From Candidatus Solibacter sp. (GTDB lineage: Bacteria; Acidobacteriota; Terriglobia; Bryobacterales; Bryobacteraceae), in NCBI GenBank assembly GCA_017883355.1, contig JADGNS010000260.1, positions 1-6,842 of the forward strand: DNA of 6,842 bases, written 5' to 3'. The notes under the pieces are model-generated. The model was given only the letters and a program-made list of their open reading frames with translations, was not told where the DNA came from and did no database searches. Position numbers and translations under genes: made by a program. Shown in pieces: positions 1 through 6,716 of this stretch (its first letter is position 1; every line of letters begins with the position of its first letter).

Positions 1-161
1 TCGACCGTGTGCCGGGGTTGGCCGCGCGAGGCGCCTACGCCAAACAGTATCTGCGCGACAAACTGATGGACCACAAGAGTTACATCCACATACACGGCGA
101 AGACATGCCTGAGATTCGCGATTGGAACTGGACTCCGCCAACACCTGGCAAACCTGCATAG
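1..161 (+). CDS. xfp: Phosphoketolase, C-terminal end (partial gene)
   Basis: The frame starting at base 3 reads 52 residues to a TAG at 159-161; the gene continues beyond the left edge. The visible protein begins DRVPGL, continues AYAKQYLRDKLMDHKSYI and includes HGEDMPEIRDWNW. This matches my memory of the C-terminus of the bacterial D-xylulose-5-phosphate/fructose-6-phosphate phosphoketolase family, where a late helix with a K-x-x-I-x-x-H-G-D/E-DMPEI-x-x-W pattern ends the protein. These thiamine-diphosphate enzymes are cytoplasmic. They cleave xylulose 5-phosphate (some also fructose 6-phosphate) with phosphate to give acetyl phosphate and a triose or tetrose phosphate. The catalytic and cofactor-binding regions lie outside the window, so activity and the xfp/xpk subtype cannot be judged. 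The short Pro-rich tail TPPTPGKPA looks like a non-conserved extension. No strong terminator follows. Confidence 0.82.
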   Translation, partial: DRVPGLAARGAYAKQYLRDKLMDHKSYIHIHGEDMPEIRDWNWTPPTPGKPA

Positions 162-241
162 AGCATGGGCCGGTTCGCGCTCGGCCATCACCCCAAGCCT
201 GTGCGTTAATTGTGCCTCACCAGCTTGCAATCGGCGGCGAA

Positions 242-252
242 GTGTTGTACAC
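242..252. repeat. Small inverted repeat over the candidate -35 region
   Basis: The bases GTGT-TGT-ACAC form a 4-bp inverted repeat with a 3-base spacer, and the repeat covers the putative -35 hexamer of the receptor operon. A site of this size and place could bind a dimeric repressor, but a repeat this short also arises by chance. No regulator gene is present in the window to pair with it. Confidence 0.22.
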
Positions 253-272
253 GTCTTCCACACAGGTATAAA
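245..272 (+). promoter_or_regulatory. Candidate sigma70-type promoter of the receptor-hydrolase operon
   Basis: A TATAAA hexamer at 267-272 (five of six matches to TATAAT) lies 16 bases after TTGTAC at 245-250. The latter matches only the TTG of the -35 consensus. Transcription would begin near 279 and leave a leader of about 34 bases before the ATG at 313. The A/T-rich box stands out in an otherwise GC-rich intergenic stretch, and it is the best promoter candidate between the phosphoketolase stop and the receptor. The weak -35 suggests either low basal activity or activator dependence, which is inference. Confidence 0.4.
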
Positions 273-300
273 CAGCCGCGCCGGTTACCGCGGCCTCCTT

Positions 301-306
301 AGAGGT
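301..306 (+). promoter_or_regulatory. Ribosome binding site of the TonB-dependent receptor
   Basis: AGAGGT lies 6 bases before the ATG at 313 and supports that start. The GAGG core (302-305) can pair with CCTC at 294-297 across a four-base loop, so a small hairpin could mask the site in the mRNA. The stem is only four base pairs plus a possible G-U pair, so its effect on translation is speculative. Confidence 0.6.
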
Positions 307-312
307 GAATCC

Positions 313-3300
313 ATGCAGCGCAGAAACTCGTTCCGAAACACCCTGATCGGCCTTCTGGCGGCAGCGTGCTTGCTGCCATCATCCGTGATGGGGCAGGAAA
401 CCCGTGCGGCCCTCAGCGGTACCGTCACAGATCCGTCCAGCGCCTCCGTGGCCGGCGCCAGTCTGGTACTCGTCAACATCCAGACCGGCGTCGAGACCAG
501 AACCGAAACCAGCCAGATGGGCCAATATCGCTTCCTCTTCGTCAACCCAGGCACCTACCGGCTCACTACCGAGATGGCCGGATTCCACAAGCAAATCCGC
601 GAGGGGATCGTCCTGGAGACGGGCGCGGCAGCCACGCTGGATGTCACCCTGCAACTCGGCTCGCAGGCGGAAAGCGTCACCGTCGGCGCCGACGCCCCGT
701 TGATCGAGGCCGAGAAGGCCGACCGCGGCATGGTAGTGACGCGCGCGAATCTGGCCGAACTGCCCACCATCACGCGCACGCCGGTCCTGCTGGCGACCCT
801 CGCCCCGGGAGTCACCAACACCGCGGTCCGCTACGACTGGACGCCGTTCTCCAATTCCGGCCTCACCACCTGGTCGATCAACGGCAGCACCGCCTTCAGC
901 ACCGGATTCCTGATCGATGGCGCCCCCAACGACGCGGTCTACCAATCGGCGCCCACCATCGCCTACGTCCCCCCGTCCGACGCCGTGCAGGAGTTCCGCG
1001 TGGTGGCCAATGCCTACGATGCGCAATACGGCCGCAATGGCGGCGGCGTCATCAGCATGGTGACCAAGGGCGGCACCAACCGCCCGCATGGATCGGTCTA
1101 CGAATACCTCAAGCGGCCGTCGTTGAACGCCACCTCGTTCTCCAATAATTCGAAGGGGCTCGGCCCCGACAATACGCCCCTCGATCAGTACGGCTTCAGC
1201 GTCGGCGGGCCGGTTTACATCCCGAAGGTTTACAACGGCAAGGACAAGACCTTCTTCTTTAGCGCCTGGGAGGCCTATAAACAAAACCAGTCGTTCCCCC
1301 AGAACGACATCTCGTCCGTGCCCACCGTCGCGCAGAAAGGCGGCGATTTCTCGCAGACTCGCACCGCCGCGGGCCAGCTCATGACCATCTACGACCCCAC
1401 CACCGGCGTGCTGACCAACGGCCAGTGGCTGCGCAGCGCGTTTCCGGGCAACGTCATCCCGTCGAATCGCTTTGACCCCGTGGGCCAGAAAATCGTCTCG
1501 CTCTATCCGGACCCCAACACCACCACCGCCGGCTCGGTCCCCTGGCAGAACAACTTCTTCCTCAAGGACAACGTCACCTGGTATAACTTCCACAACATCG
1601 TGGAGCGCATCGATCACAACTTCAGCGAGAAGGAACGCGTCTACGGCCGCTTCGTCTGGAACGACCAGTTGCTGCACCAGAACAGCAACGGCCTCAGCGG
1701 CTTCGCCGCCGATTTGCGCGAGGGCCACAAGATCAATTGGGGAGGCGTGGCGGACTCGGTGACCGTCCTCAGCCCGAGTGCCACGTTCGATCTGCGCGTT
1801 TCCCTGACACGCTGGGTGCAGGATTACAAGCCCATGAACTGGGGCAGCTATAATGCCACCGCGATCGGCTGGTCGCAAGGCCTGGTCAACCAGTTGCAGG
1901 AGCCCAACCGCTTTCCGTACATCACGGCCAGCAGTTACAAAGCCATCGGCTCTTCCTCCAGTAACATCTGGCTCGCCCCCACTACTACCATCGCTATTGC
2001 GCCCACCTTCACAACCGTCCACGGCAGGCATGTCCTGAAGATCGGGCTCGACTACCGCTGGACCCGCTACGCCAACTATCAACCCGCCTGGTCCGGCGGC
2101 ACCATGGCATTCGACGGCGGTTACACGCGCAGCAATTACTCCACCCAGGACGCCCTGAGCGGAAACTCCATCGCCTCGGCGCTGTTGGGTTACGCGGCCT
2201 CCGGCGAAACCGACTTCATCGCGCGCCCCTATTACCGCTGGCACTACGTCGCGCCCTGGGTGCAGGACGATATCAAGCTCACCCGACGGCTCACCATCAA
2301 CGCCGGCCTGCGTTGGGATCTGCTGGTGCCGGTCACCGAGAAGTACGGCCGCATCAACCGCGGCTTCTTCGCCACCCAGTTGAATCCCATTTCCGCCAAA
2401 ATCGACCAGACGGCGTTTCCCGGTTACAAGGCCTATGGCGGAATCGGCTTCGCGGGACAGAACGGCCTGCCCGGCTCCCCCTACGACACAGACTGGAAGA
2501 TGCTGCAGCCGCGCGTGGGCGCAGCCTTTCAGCTCACTCCCAAGACCGTCCTGCGCGGCGGATGGGGTCTCTCCTTCCTGAACAACGTCTCCACGGGCAG
2601 TAGTTACGGCTTCAGCCAGATCACTCCGTACGTAGCCACCAACGATGGCGGGCGCACCTCGGCCGGCGTCGTGTCGAATCCCTTCCCGAGCGGCGTTCTC
2701 GCGCCCTCGGGAGCCACCGCGGGAATGCAGACGCTGCTCGGCCAGGGACCTACCTTCGCCGATCCCACCGGGCGCCTCGGGTATGTACACAGCTTCTCGT
2801 TCGGCATCCAGCGCCTGTTGCCCGGCCAGGTGACCGTGGACGTCTCCTACGTCGGCTCGCGTACCAACGGAGCCGGCACCACCAAGGCGTTCAATGCGCT
2901 CTCCGCCCAGAATCTCGCTTTAGGAGACTCCACCAAGGGCGGCAATCCGACTTACCTCAGCGCCACCGTGCCGAATCCGTTTGCCGGCCTGCTTCCCGGC
3001 ACATCGTTGAATGGCGCCACCATTACGCGGCAGCAGTCTCTGCTCCCGTTCCCCCAGTTCACCGCGTTCAACATGCAGGATTACAATGTCGGCAAAGTCT
3101 GGTACAACGCCCTGCAGATTACCGTGCAGAAGCGCTACCAGCATGGCCTGACGGTGACGGCTTCCTACGCGTTCTCCAAGAACCTCCAGGCGTTGAATTA
3201 CCTCAACCCGCAGGATGCGCTGCCCTCGCGCAGCCTGACGCCGTGGGACCGGCCGAACCGCCTGACCCTCGCGCCCATTTACGAATTTCCCTTCGGGCCG

Positions 3301-3819
3301 GGCAAACCGCTCCTCGGCAAGAGCCACGGGGTTGTGGCCAAAGCGGTGGGCGGGTGGCAGGCGGTTCTGAACACGACTTTCATGTCCGGAACCCCCATGA
3401 CTGCGCCCAGCGGCGTCTATCAGCTTCACGACCCGAGCCTCCCCAACGCCGACTGGGACCATTTGTTCAATACCGGCACCATCCAGCCCAACGGCCAGAT
3501 CCTGAACCAGGTGGGCAGCGCCGCCCCGGCATTCTACGTCCAGCCGGCCAACACCCTACGCACCGCATCGCAGTACTTCCCCAATATTCGCGACCTGTGG
3601 GGCAACGAATACAACGTCTCCCTGGTCAAGAACACCTCCATCCGCGAGGGCATGAGCGCGCAGTTCCGCGCGGAGATCTTTAACCTGAACAATCACGCGA
3701 TCTTCCCGCTCGACCCGGTCATCGACCCGGCGTCTCCCAACTTCGGGAAGATCCTGCGCTCCAACGGCCAGACCAACGTGCCCCGCCAGATCGAGCTCGC
3801 TCTGCGGTTCACGTTCTAA
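313..3819 (+). CDS. Oar-like TonB-dependent outer-membrane receptor with carboxypeptidase-regulatory-like domain
   Basis: This 1168-residue protein has a Sec signal peptide: a basic start (MQRRNSFR), a hydrophobic core at about 11-25 and likely cleavage near VMG-QE (residue 27). Residues about 33-115 form a CarboxypepD_reg-like beta-sandwich (SGTVTDPSSASVAGASL, then YRFLFVNPGTYRL). Residues about 120-255 are the plug, with SINGSTAFSTGFLIDGAPND and VQEFRVVANAYDAQYGRNGGGVI. The remainder is the beta-barrel, with the family's KTFFFSAWEAYK segment at roughly 330 and a C-terminus of ELALRFTF. That terminal Phe is the usual signal for outer-membrane barrel assembly. Length and order are typical of the Oar-like receptors that are numerous in Acidobacteriota. 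Family members sit in the outer membrane and take up large or scarce ligands using TonB energy. No clear TonB box is evident. The ligand cannot be read from the sequence; the co-transcribed putative glycosidase suggests a glycan or glycoside (inference). The start is supported by AGAGGT just upstream. Confidence 0.93.
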   Translation: MQRRNSFRNTLIGLLAAACLLPSSVMGQETRAALSGTVTDPSSASVAGASLVLVNIQTGVETRTETSQMGQYRFLFVNPGTYRLTTEMAGFHKQIREGIVLETGAAATLDVTLQLGSQAESVTVGADAPLIEAEKADRGMVVTRANLAELPTITRTPVLLATLAPGVTNTAVRYDWTPFSNSGLTTWSINGSTAFSTGFLIDGAPNDAVYQSAPTIAYVPPSDAVQEFRVVANAYDAQYGRNGGGVISMVTKGGTNRPHGSVYEYLKRPSLNATSFSNNSKGLGPDNTPLDQYGFSVGGPVYIPKVYNGKDKTFFFSAWEAYKQNQSFPQNDISSVPTVAQKGGDFSQTRTAAGQLMTIYDPTTGVLTNGQWLRSAFPGNVIPSNRFDPVGQKIVSLYPDPNTTTAGSVPWQNNFFLKDNVTWYNFHNIVERIDHNFSEKERVYGRFVWNDQLLHQNSNGLSGFAADLREGHKINWGGVADSVTVLSPSATFDLRVSLTRWVQDYKPMNWGSYNATAIGWSQGLVNQLQEPNRFPYITASSYKAIGSSSSNIWLAPTTTIAIAPTFTTVHGRHVLKIGLDYRWTRYANYQPAWSGGTMAFDGGYTRSNYSTQDALSGNSIASALLGYAASGETDFIARPYYRWHYVAPWVQDDIKLTRRLTINAGLRWDLLVPVTEKYGRINRGFFATQLNPISAKIDQTAFPGYKAYGGIGFAGQNGLPGSPYDTDWKMLQPRVGAAFQLTPKTVLRGGWGLSFLNNVSTGSSYGFSQITPYVATNDGGRTSAGVVSNPFPSGVLAPSGATAGMQTLLGQGPTFADPTGRLGYVHSFSFGIQRLLPGQVTVDVSYVGSRTNGAGTTKAFNALSAQNLALGDSTKGGNPTYLSATVPNPFAGLLPGTSLNGATITRQQSLLPFPQFTAFNMQDYNVGKVWYNALQITVQKRYQHGLTVTASYAFSKNLQALNYLNPQDALPSRSLTPWDRPNRLTLAPIYEFPFGPGKPLLGKSHGVVAKAVGGWQAVLNTTFMSGTPMTAPSGVYQLHDPSLPNADWDHLFNTGTIQPNGQILNQVGSAAPAFYVQPANTLRTASQYFPNIRDLWGNEYNVSLVKNTSIREGMSAQFRAEIFNLNNHAIFPLDPVIDPASPNFGKILRSNGQTNVPRQIELALRFTF

Positions 3820-3837
3820 CATGCAGCCAGCGTCACC

Positions 3838-3842
3838 AGGAG
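3838..3842 (+). promoter_or_regulatory. Ribosome binding site that fixes the hydrolase start
   Basis: AGGAG lies 8 bases before the ATG at 3851. It falls downstream of the alternative in-frame ATG at 3821, which is one base after the receptor stop and has no comparable site. This favours 3851 as the start, which also places the twin-arginine motif at residues 5-6, where a Tat signal should have it. Confidence 0.7.
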
Positions 3843-3850
3843 ATCCACGA

Positions 3851-5971
3851 ATGGAGATCAATCGCCGCGAGTTCGCCGTCATTCCCGCCGCTGCGCTAGC
3901 GGGCTCGTTGTTCGCCGCCGCCCCGGACGACGTTCCGTGGCAGCGGAAGATCCGCCGCCTCGGCCAGTTGAATATGACGGAACACGATCCCGTCGTGCTC
4001 AACGTCGAGGAGTGGGCCGACTACTGGGCCAGCCTCAAGATCGATGCCGTCATGGTCAGCGTCACCGGCATCATGGCCTTCTATCAGACCAAGGTGCCCT
4101 TCCATCGCAAGGGCAAATTCCTCGGCAACCGGGATTTCTTCGGCGAGTGCTGCGCCGCTGCCAAGAAACGCGGCATGCACGTGATCGCGCGCATGAGCCC
4201 CGACCTCAACTGGGAGGACGCTGTCCAGGCCCACCCCGAGTGGTTCCAGCGCGATGCCCAAGGCAACCCCATCCACCATCGCGAGGATGCCAGGTTGTTC
4301 AACACCTGCATGTTCTCCACCTACATGACCGATTACATGCCGGCCATCATGAAGGAGATCAACTCGCTCTACGACGTCGACGGCCTCTTCACCAACGCCT
4401 GGCCGCCGCTGGGCGCCATGCCCGTGTGCCGTTGCGCTGAGTGCCGGAAGCTGCCCGAACCCGGGACCCTGGCCTATTGGGAGAAGTTCAACCAGCGCAT
4501 CGTGTACCTTTGGAAGCTCTACGATTCCATCGCCAAGGAGAAAAAGCCATCCAACTTCTTCTTCGCGAATCTCGGCGGCGGTATCCGTTCCACGGCCGAC
4601 CTGGTGCAGCTCGGCGAGCTCTGCGAGTGGTTCCAATGCGATAACCAGGGCCGCGGCGGCGATGAGACGCCCATCTGGGGATGCAGCCTGCAGGGCCGCG
4701 TCTGCAATGCCGTGCAGAAGGGGAAGATGGCGACCAACGTCACCGCCGGCTGGTCCACCGGCGTCCCCCGCTGGCGCAACGTCTACAAGTCTCCCGAGGA
4801 ACAGCAAATGTGGTTTGACGAGACCCTCGCCTCCGGCATGGTCCCGTATCATCACATCGTCGGCGGCGAAAACGGCATGGGCGAAGACCGCCGCTGGCTG
4901 GAACCGGCCCGCAAGTATTTCAACTGGATGGCGAAGCACGACGTCCACTTCGTCAACAAGCGCTCCATCGCCAATCTGGGCGTGGTGATGGGCCAGCGCA
5001 CGCACCTCTTCTACAAGCCTCCCACCGGAACGCAGATGAGGCAGTACATGGACGGCATGTACTATGCGCTGCTGGAAGGCCGCTTCCTTTTCGATTTCGT
5101 ACACGAAGACAAAATGGCGCCCGAGGAGCTGCGGAAGTATTCGGCCCTGGTGCTGCCCAACACAGCCCTGCTCAGCGACGAGCAGTGCCGCCAGCTCCGC
5201 GCCTACGTGGATGCCGGCGGCTCCCTGCTGGCCACGTTCGAAACCAGCCTGTATACCGAACTCAACCAGCGCCGCGCCGAATTCGGCCTGGCCGACGTTT
5301 TCGGCATCCGCAAAGCCGGCGACATGGTGAGCACCAACTTCAACGGGTACATGGCGCGCATCGAAAAGCCCCACCCCATCCTCAACGGCTTCGCCAACAC
5401 GAACTGGATCCCCGGCGCACAGAACCGCGTGCCCCTCGCCCCGGTAGATGGGCCTGTCCTGACCGTGGTCCCCGGCTTCGTCGGCTATCCGCCGGAGCTC
5501 TCCTATCCCCCGCAGTCCCACACCGATGAACCGGCCGCCGTGGTGCGCGAAAAGGGCAAGAGCCGGCTGGTTTATTTCCCCGGCGATGTGGAACGCACCA
5601 TGTGGACCACCGGCCATACCGATCTGGCGAGGCTGCTGCAGAATTCCATCCGCTGGGTGGCGGGCGCAAATCCGCCCGTGACCATCGTCGGTGACGGTGT
5701 CATCGAAACATTCGCTTGGGAGACGCAGGCCGGTTTCGCGGTCCACGTCCTGAACTACACGAATCCCGCCATGCACCGCGGCTGGATCCGCGACTTCTAT
5801 CCCATCGGCCCGCAGAAAGTGAGCATGGAGTTGCCGAAGGGCAGATCTGTGACCCGCGTGGAACTGCTGCGCGCCGAGGCGAACATCCCCTTCCGGGTCA
5901 CCGCCGGCAAGATCGAATTCACCATTCCTAAGATCCTGGACTACGAAGTGGCGGCGATCCACTCCGCGTAG
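3851..5971 (+). CDS. Tat-exported putative glycoside hydrolase (GHL6/GH42-like barrel plus beta-galactosidase trimerisation-like domain)
   Basis: Counted from 3851 the protein has 706 residues. The N-terminus NRREFAV followed by a hydrophobic Ala-rich stretch (residues 9-24) is a twin-arginine signal, so export in folded form is likely. Residues about 35-370 look like a (beta/alpha)8 barrel of the hypothetical glycosyl hydrolase 6 type related to GH42. Barrel strands are visible at IDAVMVSV (64-71), GMHVIARMSPD (108-118), VDGLFTNAW (176-184), FFFANLGGG (236-244) and MVPYHHIVGGE (330-340). Acidic residues D175/D177 and E340 at strand ends are catalytic candidates, but I cannot assign them securely. 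Residues about 375-605 resemble the beta-galactosidase trimerisation (class I amidotransferase-like) domain, including YSALVLPNTALLSDEQ and AYVDAGGSLLATFETS. The last 100 residues look like a beta-sandwich. A CxCxxC cluster (C193, C195, C198) suggests metal binding. Substrate and reaction are unknown. The gene follows the receptor by 31 bases, so the two are probably co-transcribed. An alternative start at 3821 would add ten residues. Confidence 0.85.
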   Translation: MEINRREFAVIPAAALAGSLFAAAPDDVPWQRKIRRLGQLNMTEHDPVVLNVEEWADYWASLKIDAVMVSVTGIMAFYQTKVPFHRKGKFLGNRDFFGECCAAAKKRGMHVIARMSPDLNWEDAVQAHPEWFQRDAQGNPIHHREDARLFNTCMFSTYMTDYMPAIMKEINSLYDVDGLFTNAWPPLGAMPVCRCAECRKLPEPGTLAYWEKFNQRIVYLWKLYDSIAKEKKPSNFFFANLGGGIRSTADLVQLGELCEWFQCDNQGRGGDETPIWGCSLQGRVCNAVQKGKMATNVTAGWSTGVPRWRNVYKSPEEQQMWFDETLASGMVPYHHIVGGENGMGEDRRWLEPARKYFNWMAKHDVHFVNKRSIANLGVVMGQRTHLFYKPPTGTQMRQYMDGMYYALLEGRFLFDFVHEDKMAPEELRKYSALVLPNTALLSDEQCRQLRAYVDAGGSLLATFETSLYTELNQRRAEFGLADVFGIRKAGDMVSTNFNGYMARIEKPHPILNGFANTNWIPGAQNRVPLAPVDGPVLTVVPGFVGYPPELSYPPQSHTDEPAAVVREKGKSRLVYFPGDVERTMWTTGHTDLARLLQNSIRWVAGANPPVTIVGDGVIETFAWETQAGFAVHVLNYTNPAMHRGWIRDFYPIGPQKVSMELPKGRSVTRVELLRAEANIPFRVTAGKIEFTIPKILDYEVAAIHSA

Positions 5972-5995
5972 GCCGTGGCGAAGGGCGCGTTTGTC

Positions 5996-6017
5996 TTGCT
6001 TAGCTATAACTAAGCAA
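5996..6017. terminator. Stem-loop between convergent transcription units, possible bidirectional terminator
   Basis: TTGCTTAG (5996-6003) and CTAAGCAA (6010-6017) are perfect inverted arms of 8 bp around a six-base loop, CTATAA. The element begins 24 bases after the hydrolase stop. On the minus strand it contains the last two codons and the TAG of the small antitoxin-like gene. Its position at the 3' ends of converging genes suits a shared terminator or an RNA 3'-end stabiliser. No T-run follows on either strand and the stem is A/T-rich, so it is not a classical intrinsic terminator. A second weak hairpin (CGGG at 6018-6021, CCCG at 6027-6030) abuts it. Confidence 0.45.
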
Positions 6018-6225
6018 CGGGCTTGTCCCGGCGTTCTGCCTCGGCCATGATTTCCTGGATTGTGGTGCCTTCCAACCAGCGGTGGCGGTCGCGGGTGTAG
6101 TCGCCAGAGCCGGATCGATAAAGGCGGAGGAAGCGGGCGAGACCGTCCAGCCCCAGCTCGCGCTGCAGAATCGCGAGGGCATGCCGCTCGAAATCTTCAT
6201 CGCTCATCTTCTGGACGGGGATCAT
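6010..6225 (-). CDS. Small antitoxin-like partner of the PIN protein (71 aa)
   Basis: The start ATG at 6225-6223 follows AGGAGGT with a six-base spacer and overlaps the TGA of the PIN gene by four bases (ATGA). The 71-residue product begins MIPVQKMSDEDFERHALAIL and contains GLARFLRLYRSGSGDYT (residues 28-44) and RHRWLEG (47-53), ending ERRDKPVA. It is helical and charged in character, with no signal peptide or membrane segment. From memory, similar SDEDFERHA-type small proteins occur beside PIN-domain genes, notably in cyanobacteria, and are often left as hypothetical. I recognise no standard VapB DNA-binding fold (AbrB, RHH, Phd or HTH) with confidence. The antitoxin role is inferred from size, overlap and partner. 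An upstream in-frame ATG at 6288 would add 21 residues but lies inside the PIN gene and lacks a comparable ribosome site. Confidence 0.78.
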   Translation of the reverse strand: MIPVQKMSDEDFERHALAILQRELGLDGLARFLRLYRSGSGDYTRDRHRWLEGTTIQEIMAEAERRDKPVA

Positions 6226-6665
6226 CCTGCCACCTCCTGATACCAGGATAGCGGGTTCTGTACGCGAATGCGGAGCTTGCTGCCACACCGCCCGGCGCGC
6301 CGAAGGAGGTCATCGTCAGTTGTCAGGAACACGTCAGCCTGGCCCTGCTCGGCGCTGGCTAAATGCAGAGCGTCGAAGTTACCGAAGCCAAGATTCTGAA
6401 AGAACGTTGCGCGCTCGGCCGTGCCTGATCGTGGAACCACGACTTCATTCGCGAAGGCGAGGAGAGAGGCAACGTCACGCCGCCGGTCTGTGTCCGGGTT
6501 GCGGTTGATCTCGATCTCCAGGGCAATACTGCTCACCCAAGTTGCCCGACCTTCACCTACCAGGCGGAGAATGCCTTCAACCGCTTCGGCTTCGTCGTGA
6601 ACGCGGGCTTGGCTCTGATCGTCTGTCAACCGGCTCAAACAACAAGCATCCAGATAGAGTCTCAA
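6222..6665 (-). CDS. PIN-domain protein, putative VapC-like toxin ribonuclease (TTG start)
   Basis: Read from the TTG at 6665-6663, the protein has 147 residues and begins MRLYLDACCLSRLTDD, the usual first strand of a PIN domain with its first acidic residue (D6). The other expected metal ligands are visible: E50 and E52 in SSIALEIEIN, D98 in FGNFDALHLA, and D117-D119 in FLTTDDDLL. The acidic set is therefore intact and the nuclease is probably functional. PIN toxins of the VapC type are Mg2+-dependent ribonucleases that cut tRNA or rRNA in the cytoplasm and are blocked by a bound antitoxin. The TTG is preferred because GAAGGA precedes it by six bases and the protein then starts where the family normally starts. 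An upstream ATG at 6722 would add 19 residues (MEVPVAWCALF...) that look unrelated and has no ribosome site. The downstream gene overlaps by four bases. The RNA target and true toxicity are not known. Confidence 0.85.
   Translation of the reverse strand: MRLYLDACCLSRLTDDQSQARVHDEAEAVEGILRLVGEGRATWVSSIALEIEINRNPDTDRRRDVASLLAFANEVVVPRSGTAERATFFQNLGFGNFDALHLASAEQGQADVFLTTDDDLLRRAGRCGSKLRIRVQNPLSWYQEVAG
6232..6238 (-). promoter_or_regulatory. Strong ribosome binding site of the small partner gene, inside the PIN gene
   Basis: Read on the minus strand, AGGAGGT is a full anti-16S match six bases before the ATG. It is embedded in the last codons of the PIN gene, where it encodes part of QEVA. It is clearly better than the GAAGGA/TTG signal of the PIN gene itself, which implies that the second gene is translated more efficiently. 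Confidence 0.7.
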
Positions 6666-6671
6666 TGGCAG

Positions 6672-6677
6672 TCCTTC
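6672..6677 (-). promoter_or_regulatory. Ribosome binding site supporting the TTG start of the PIN gene
   Basis: Read on the minus strand, GAAGGA lies six bases before TTG (6665-6663). It is the only site of this quality near the 5' end of the PIN frame. It decides the start in favour of TTG over the upstream ATG at 6722. Confidence 0.55.
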
Positions 6678-6716
6678 TTTCCGACGGCGGAACAGAGCGC
6701 ACCATGCAACCGGAAC

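Noticed and set aside
165..188. Hairpin GGCCG (168-172) with CGGCC (182-186) after the phosphoketolase stop, as a terminator.
   Set aside because: The stem is five base pairs with a nine-base loop and is followed by CACCCC rather than a T-run. It is too weak to call in GC-rich DNA.
379..2790. An 803-codon open frame on the minus strand opposite the receptor gene.
   Set aside because: It lies wholly antisense to a well-recognised protein and is Gly/Ala/Arg/Val-rich with no recognisable domain. Long antisense frames are expected where codons strongly favour G/C at the third position.
3821..3850. Upstream ATG at 3821 as the hydrolase start, one base after the receptor stop.
   Set aside because: The AGGAG site lies between this ATG and the one at 3851. 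The earlier start would put MQPASPGDPR before the Tat motif without gain. It remains possible, but less likely.
3896..5962. A 688-codon open frame on the minus strand opposite the hydrolase gene.
   Set aside because: Same reasoning: it mirrors the hydrolase frame, its composition is His/Gly/Ala/Val-heavy, and it has no domain or ribosome site that I can support. The overlap with a gene having clear domains and a Tat signal makes it a shadow.
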